DNA from: an uncultured Erythrobacteraceae bacterium
GTDB taxonomy: Bacteria > Pseudomonadota > Alphaproteobacteria > Sphingomonadales > Sphingomonadaceae
Direction of reading: 5' to 3'
NCBI GenBank assembly: GCA_946482075.1
Contig: CAMLQG010000080.1
Location: 1 to 16,656, forward strand
DNA: 16,656 nucleotides
A program made the position numbers and the translations under genes. Below are positions 13,355-16,656 of this stretch, piece by piece; positions within the stretch are counted from its first letter, which is position 1, and every line of letters begins with the position of its first letter. A model generated the notes under the pieces. The model saw only the letters and a list, made by a program, of their open reading frames with translations, was not told the origin of the DNA and did not search any database.

Positions 13355-13791
13355 CCCGGATCGCCAAGCGACCGCCCGACAGCCTGTTCGCCATCGTCAG
13401 CGATGCCTGGACCGCACCCTTCTGGGAGGCCGCCAGCCAAAGCAAGCTGACAGTCTGCCGTTGCGGCCAATGCGGCCGCTTCCGCATGCCGCCGACGCCC
13501 TTCTGCCCCAATTGCCGGTCGCAGGACGTGGACTGGACCGACATCCCCGGCACCGGCACGCTCTACACCTACACGGTGGTCGAACGCGCGATCATGCCGG
13601 AGTTGGAGGACTGCATCCCCTATGTGCCGGCCGTGGTCGAACTCGATAGCGCGCCCGGCATTCGCCTCATCACCAATATCGTGGAAAGCCCGATCGAGGC
13701 GATCGTCGCCGGCGCGCGCGTGCGCGTGCTGTTCGATCGCGTGGAAGGCGGCGCCGTTCCCCGTTTCCGCATCATCGAGGACGCAGCATGA
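13351..13791 (+). CDS. DUF35 Zn-ribbon/OB-fold protein, partner of the thiolase-fold protein
   Basis: This 146-aa protein has an N-terminal helix, a rubredoxin-like zinc ribbon with C38-x2-C41 and C52-x2-C55 (an extra Cys36 is next to it), and a C-terminal OB fold (about 65-143: GTGTLYTYTVVERA to RVEGGAVPRFRI). DUF35 proteins dock on thiolase-fold enzymes. In steroid catabolism the DUF35 domain of ChsH2 forms the Ltp2 aldolase complex and helps bind acyl-CoA. Here DUF35 stands alone, with no MaoC hydratase domain. The ATG overlaps the upstream stop as ATGA, so equal production and co-assembly with the thiolase-fold protein are likely. Complex formation is inferred from family knowledge and gene order. 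Confidence 0.9.
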   Translation: MTRIAKRPPDSLFAIVSDAWTAPFWEAASQSKLTVCRCGQCGRFRMPPTPFCPNCRSQDVDWTDIPGTGTLYTYTVVERAIMPELEDCIPYVPAVVELDSAPGIRLITNIVESPIEAIVAGARVRVLFDRVEGGAVPRFRIIEDAA

Positions 13792-14942
13792 GCCGTTCGC
13801 CCCTGTGGGACACCCCTTTCTACGAAGATCGCCACCGCACGCTGGCCGCAAGGCTGCTCGCCTGGGACATCCCGCATATCGATCATGACAGCGAGGATTT
13901 CGAACAGCCCGTGCGCACTCTGCTCACATCGATGGCCGATCAGGGCTTGCTGGAATTCGTCGTGCCCAAGCCCGGCCAGGCCTTCGACCTGCGCTCCATC
14001 TGCCTGGTGCGCGAGATCGTCGCCTATCGCAGCGGCGGTCTGGCGGACAGCGCCTTCATCATGCAGGGCATCGGCACGGCGGCGTTCATCCTGGCGGGCG
14101 ATCCCGATGCCGCAGCGCTCGCTTCCGCCCGCTCCGGCAAGACCATCGCCGCCTTCGCCCTGACCGAACCCGTCGCCGGATCAGATGTCGCCAACATCAC
14201 GACCAGCGCTGCGAAGTATCGCGACGGCTGGATGTTGAACGGCGAGAAGACCTACATCACCAATGCGGGGATCGCGGACCACTACGTGATCGTCGCGCGC
14301 ACCGGCGAGGCGCCCGGATCGCGCGGACTTTCCGCCTTCCTCGTGGATGCCGATGCGCCGGGCCTGACGACCGAACAGCAGCGCTATGTCGCGGCCCATC
14401 CCGGCGGCAGCCTGTCATTGAAGGATTGCCGCGTGTCGGGCGACCGCCTGATCGGCACGGCGGGCGGCGGCTTCAAGCTCGCCATGGCCACCTTCGACAT
14501 CTTCCGCGCCTCGGTGGGGGCGGCCGCCCTCGGCTTCGCGCGCCGGGCGCTGGATGAAGCGGTAGCGCGCACCGCCGGCCGCGCGATGTTCGGCAAGCCG
14601 ATGAACGCGATGGAAGGCGTGCAGAGCAAGCTCGCCGACATGGCGACCGCGATCGAGGGCGCCGCGCTTCTCGTCCAGCGCGCGGCATGGGCCAAGGATA
14701 GCGGCCGCGGCCGTTGCACGCGCGAAGTCTCGATGGCCAAGATGGTCGCCACCGAAGCCGCGCAGCAGGTTATCGACGATGCCGTCCAGCTCTTCGGCGG
14801 GATGGGCGTGCTGCACGGCTCGGTGGTGGAACGGCTCTATCGCGAAATCCGGCCGATGCGGATCTACGAAGGCGCATCCGAAGTGCAGAAGCTGATCATC
14901 GGGCGCGACATCGCCGCATCGGCGGGAGGGACCGCGTCATGA
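13788..14942 (+). CDS. Acyl-CoA dehydrogenase
   Basis: This 384-aa FAD enzyme oxidises acyl-CoA to trans-2-enoyl-CoA. The FAD/substrate loop FALTEPVAGSDVANI is followed by GWMLNGEKTYITNAGIADHY, the C-terminal helical domain with FGKPMNAMEGVQSKLADMA, and the catalytic base Glu361 in RIYEGASEVQKLIIGR. Length and motifs fit a normal homotetrameric enzyme, not the split alpha/beta ChsE pairs of actinobacterial steroid degraders. The N-terminal domain is rather short and divergent. ATG 13788 overlaps the DUF35 stop (ATGA), and its own stop overlaps the GMC start. In the operon it would act before hydration and aldol cleavage. The substrate is unknown. Confidence 0.94.
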   Translation: MSRSPLWDTPFYEDRHRTLAARLLAWDIPHIDHDSEDFEQPVRTLLTSMADQGLLEFVVPKPGQAFDLRSICLVREIVAYRSGGLADSAFIMQGIGTAAFILAGDPDAAALASARSGKTIAAFALTEPVAGSDVANITTSAAKYRDGWMLNGEKTYITNAGIADHYVIVARTGEAPGSRGLSAFLVDADAPGLTTEQQRYVAAHPGGSLSLKDCRVSGDRLIGTAGGGFKLAMATFDIFRASVGAAALGFARRALDEAVARTAGRAMFGKPMNAMEGVQSKLADMATAIEGAALLVQRAAWAKDSGRGRCTREVSMAKMVATEAAQQVIDDAVQLFGGMGVLHGSVVERLYREIRPMRIYEGASEVQKLIIGRDIAASAGGTAS

Positions 14943-16555
14943 GCGACGACGCGGACATCTTCGACTACGTGATCGTCGGCGCCGGTTCTGCCGGATCCAC
15001 GCTCGCTTCGCGCCTCTCGGAAATCCCGGGCATACGCATCTGCCTGCTCGAAGCGGGCCCGCGCGACACCAACCCGTTCCTCTCCATCCCGGCGGGCTTC
15101 ATCAAGGTGATCTTCGATCCCAAACTGACCTGGGGCTTTCAGACCGAGCCCGTACCGAGCATCAACGATCGCGTGGTGCCCGCATTGCAGGGTCGCGTCG
15201 TGGGCGGATCGGGGGCGATCAACGGGATGGTCTATGTCCGGGGCCAAGCGGATGATTTCAATCGCTGGGCGCAGATGGGCAATCCGGGCTGGGGTTACGA
15301 CGATGTTCTGCCCTATTTCCGCAAGAGCGAGCGCTGGCGCAAGGGTGGCGACACCTGGCGCGGCGACATGGGTGACATGCCGGTCTTCGCGCTCGACCTG
15401 AAGAACGAGCTGGTCGATGCGTTCCTGGGCGCAGCGCAGGAAGTCGGCATACCCCGCAACGTCGACTACAATGCTGGCGATCAGGCGGGCGCCGGCGTGT
15501 ACCAGTACAATATCGGGCGCGGCATGCGGAAGGCACCGGCACAGGCGTTTCTGAAGCAGGCATTGAAGAGCGGCGCGATCGACCTGCGCACCGATGCGCG
15601 CGCCACCGAAGTGCTGTTCGAAGGCACGCGCGCGATGGGCATCCACTACACGCAGGACAAGGGCGCAAGCACGCAAGTGGTGAAAGCCGCGCGCGAAGTG
15701 ATCCTGTGCGGCGGCGCGATCAACACGCCGCGCCTGCTGCAGGTGTCCGGCGTCGGCAATCCGGAATTGCTGCGCAGTATCGGCGCGCCGGTGGTCCAGG
15801 CGCTCGATGGCGTGGGGGAAAACCTCAACGACCATTTCACCCCGCGCACCGTAGTGAAAGTGAAAGGCGCAGTCACGATCAACGATATGGCGCGCGGGCC
15901 GCGCCTGATCGGCCAGGGCATCAACTGGCTGCTCCAGCGCCCGAGCATCATCGGCATGGGCGTGGTGCTGGGCAATATCTTCTGGAAATCCGACCCGTCG
16001 CTCGACCGACCGGACATGCTGGTCACGTTCACCCCCGGCAGCTTCCGCGAAGGCTTCCTCGGCAAGCTCGACGTGGTGCCGGGCATGACGCTCGGTGCGT
16101 GGCAGCTGCGTCCCGAAAGCACCGGCTATGTCCGCGCCCGTTCGCGCGACCTGTTCGAAGCGCCGGCAATCCAGCCCAACTACCTGTCCTCGGACAAGGA
16201 CCGGCGTGTGCTGCTCTCGGGGCAGAAGCTGATCCGCGAACTGCTCAAGACGAAAGCGCTCGGCCGCTACGTGGTGGAAGAGATGATGCCGGGCCCCTCC
16301 GTCCAGAGCGATGACGAGCTGATGGACTATGCCCGCCGCCAGGGGCTGAGCGGCTATCACTTCTGCGGCACCTGCAAGATGGGTCCGGACAGCGATCCGA
16401 TGACCGTGGTCGACAGCCAGCTGCGCGTGAAGGGCCTTCAGGGCCTGCGCGTGGTGGATGCCTCGGTGATGCCGGGGATCACGTCGGGCAACACGCACGC
16501 GCCGACCATCATGATCGCGGAAAAGGCCGCGGATCTGGTGCGAGGGGATTGGTGA
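14939..16555 (+). CDS. GMC family FAD-dependent alcohol dehydrogenase/oxidase
   Basis: This 538-aa glucose-methanol-choline family flavoprotein oxidises primary or secondary alcohols. The Rossmann motif DYVIVGAGSAGSTLASRLSE has its glycines at 14, 16 and 19. The GMC signature QGRVVGGSGAINGMVYVRGQADDFNRW follows, then the second signature GGAINTPRLLQVSGVG. The active-site pair is His474 (YHFCGTCKMG) and His520 (SGNTHAPTIMIAEKAA). The start is ATG 14939 in an ATGA overlap with the acyl-CoA dehydrogenase stop. The open frame extends upstream to 14714 but only as antisense-like text inside the previous gene. It has no signal peptide. It is the last gene of the operon and could oxidise an alcohol of the substrate before CoA activation. 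Choline dehydrogenase-like annotations of such proteins usually do not reflect the true substrate. Confidence 0.94.
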   Translation: MSDDADIFDYVIVGAGSAGSTLASRLSEIPGIRICLLEAGPRDTNPFLSIPAGFIKVIFDPKLTWGFQTEPVPSINDRVVPALQGRVVGGSGAINGMVYVRGQADDFNRWAQMGNPGWGYDDVLPYFRKSERWRKGGDTWRGDMGDMPVFALDLKNELVDAFLGAAQEVGIPRNVDYNAGDQAGAGVYQYNIGRGMRKAPAQAFLKQALKSGAIDLRTDARATEVLFEGTRAMGIHYTQDKGASTQVVKAAREVILCGGAINTPRLLQVSGVGNPELLRSIGAPVVQALDGVGENLNDHFTPRTVVKVKGAVTINDMARGPRLIGQGINWLLQRPSIIGMGVVLGNIFWKSDPSLDRPDMLVTFTPGSFREGFLGKLDVVPGMTLGAWQLRPESTGYVRARSRDLFEAPAIQPNYLSSDKDRRVLLSGQKLIRELLKTKALGRYVVEEMMPGPSVQSDDELMDYARRQGLSGYHFCGTCKMGPDSDPMTVVDSQLRVKGLQGLRVVDASVMPGITSGNTHAPTIMIAEKAADLVRGDW

Positions 16556-16656
16556 CGAAGTTCCCTCCAATCGAGCTCGGCATTGGGGAAAGATGTCCAC
16601 TTTGGGTGATGGGGTGGACGCCCCCCGGCGGCATCGATGTGCCAAGGTGGAGGTGT
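16556..16656. other. Window-end region; possible start of another gene, not supported
   Basis: The last 101 bp hold an open reading from ATG 16593 to the edge (MSTLGDGVDAPRRHRCAKVEV) with GGGGAAAG directly before it. It is too short to judge. GTCCAC (16595-16600) and GTGGAC (16614-16619) form a 6-bp inverted repeat with a 13-nt loop, which could be a terminator stem for the operon, but no T-run follows. Confidence 0.2.

Noticed and set aside
14864..16645. 593-aa open frame on the minus strand opposite the GMC gene
   Set aside because: It is antisense to a gene with complete GMC signatures. Long antisense frames are expected from the codon bias of GC-rich DNA, and no recognisable motif was seen.
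16593..16656. Possible new gene or mobile-element end at the window edge
   Set aside because: Only 21 codons are visible, with no recognisable domain. The 6-bp inverted repeat alone does not identify an insertion-sequence end.

Overview
This window looks like chromosomal DNA of a sphingomonad (Novosphingobium, Sphingobium or Sphingopyxis type) alphaproteobacterium. The pointers are a GC-rich coding style, a large TonB-dependent receptor with an EIVVTA TonB box, an RpoH promoter of the alphaproteobacterial form, a small heat-shock gene behind a ROSE-like leader, and a CCCTGAACTTGTTTCAGGG type repeat of the kind scattered through Sphingomonadales genomes. The assignment rests on pattern recognition, not on a database search. 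No rRNA, tRNA, CRISPR array, transposase or phage gene was seen.

Layout. (1) 1-726: the 3' part of a flavin dehydrogenase of the 3-ketosteroid delta-1-dehydrogenase/fumarate reductase superfamily. (2) 863-2092: a heat-shock islet with an RpoH-like promoter, a leader that folds into a ROSE-type RNA thermometer, hsp20, a 62-aa DUF465/YdcH-like protein and a 76-aa protein of unknown function. Hairpins separate the three genes. (3) 2335-4592, minus strand: a second, full-length KSTD-like flavoprotein, translationally coupled to a small DDN-like (nitroreductase/deazaflavin family) oxidoreductase. A LysR regulator (4691-5581) diverges from them across a 98-bp gap full of dyads. (4) 5669-8128, minus: a TonB-dependent outer-membrane receptor whose leader carries a perfect 7-7-7 inverted repeat. 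(5) 8300-9223, minus: a luciferase-like (LLM) flavin/F420 oxidoreductase, divergent from an acyl-CoA synthetase (9365-11029). (6) 11160-16555: a tightly packed five-gene operon of aldo/keto reductase, thiolase-fold protein, DUF35 Zn-ribbon/OB protein, acyl-CoA dehydrogenase and GMC oxidoreductase. Every junction in it is a 4-base GTGA or ATGA overlap. A two-armed REP-like repeat lies between the ligase and this operon.

How it may work together (inference). The window reads as an uptake-and-catabolism locus for a hydrophobic, probably alicyclic or terpenoid/steroid-like carboxylate. The receptor imports it, KSTD-like enzymes desaturate a ring ketone, the GMC enzyme oxidises an alcohol, the ligase makes the CoA ester and the acyl-CoA dehydrogenase desaturates it. 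The most interesting part is the thiolase-fold/DUF35 pair. The thiolase-fold protein lacks both the nucleophilic Cys and the GHP His of true thiolases but has Tyr in YDHFT and GGYIWGM motifs, as in the steroid side-chain aldolase Ltp2 with its DUF35 partner. That points to aldolytic (retro-aldol) rather than thiolytic chain cleavage, with the aldo/keto reductase as a candidate to handle the released carbonyl. A hydratase for the step between dehydrogenation and retro-aldol cleavage is not in the window, and the substrate is unknown.
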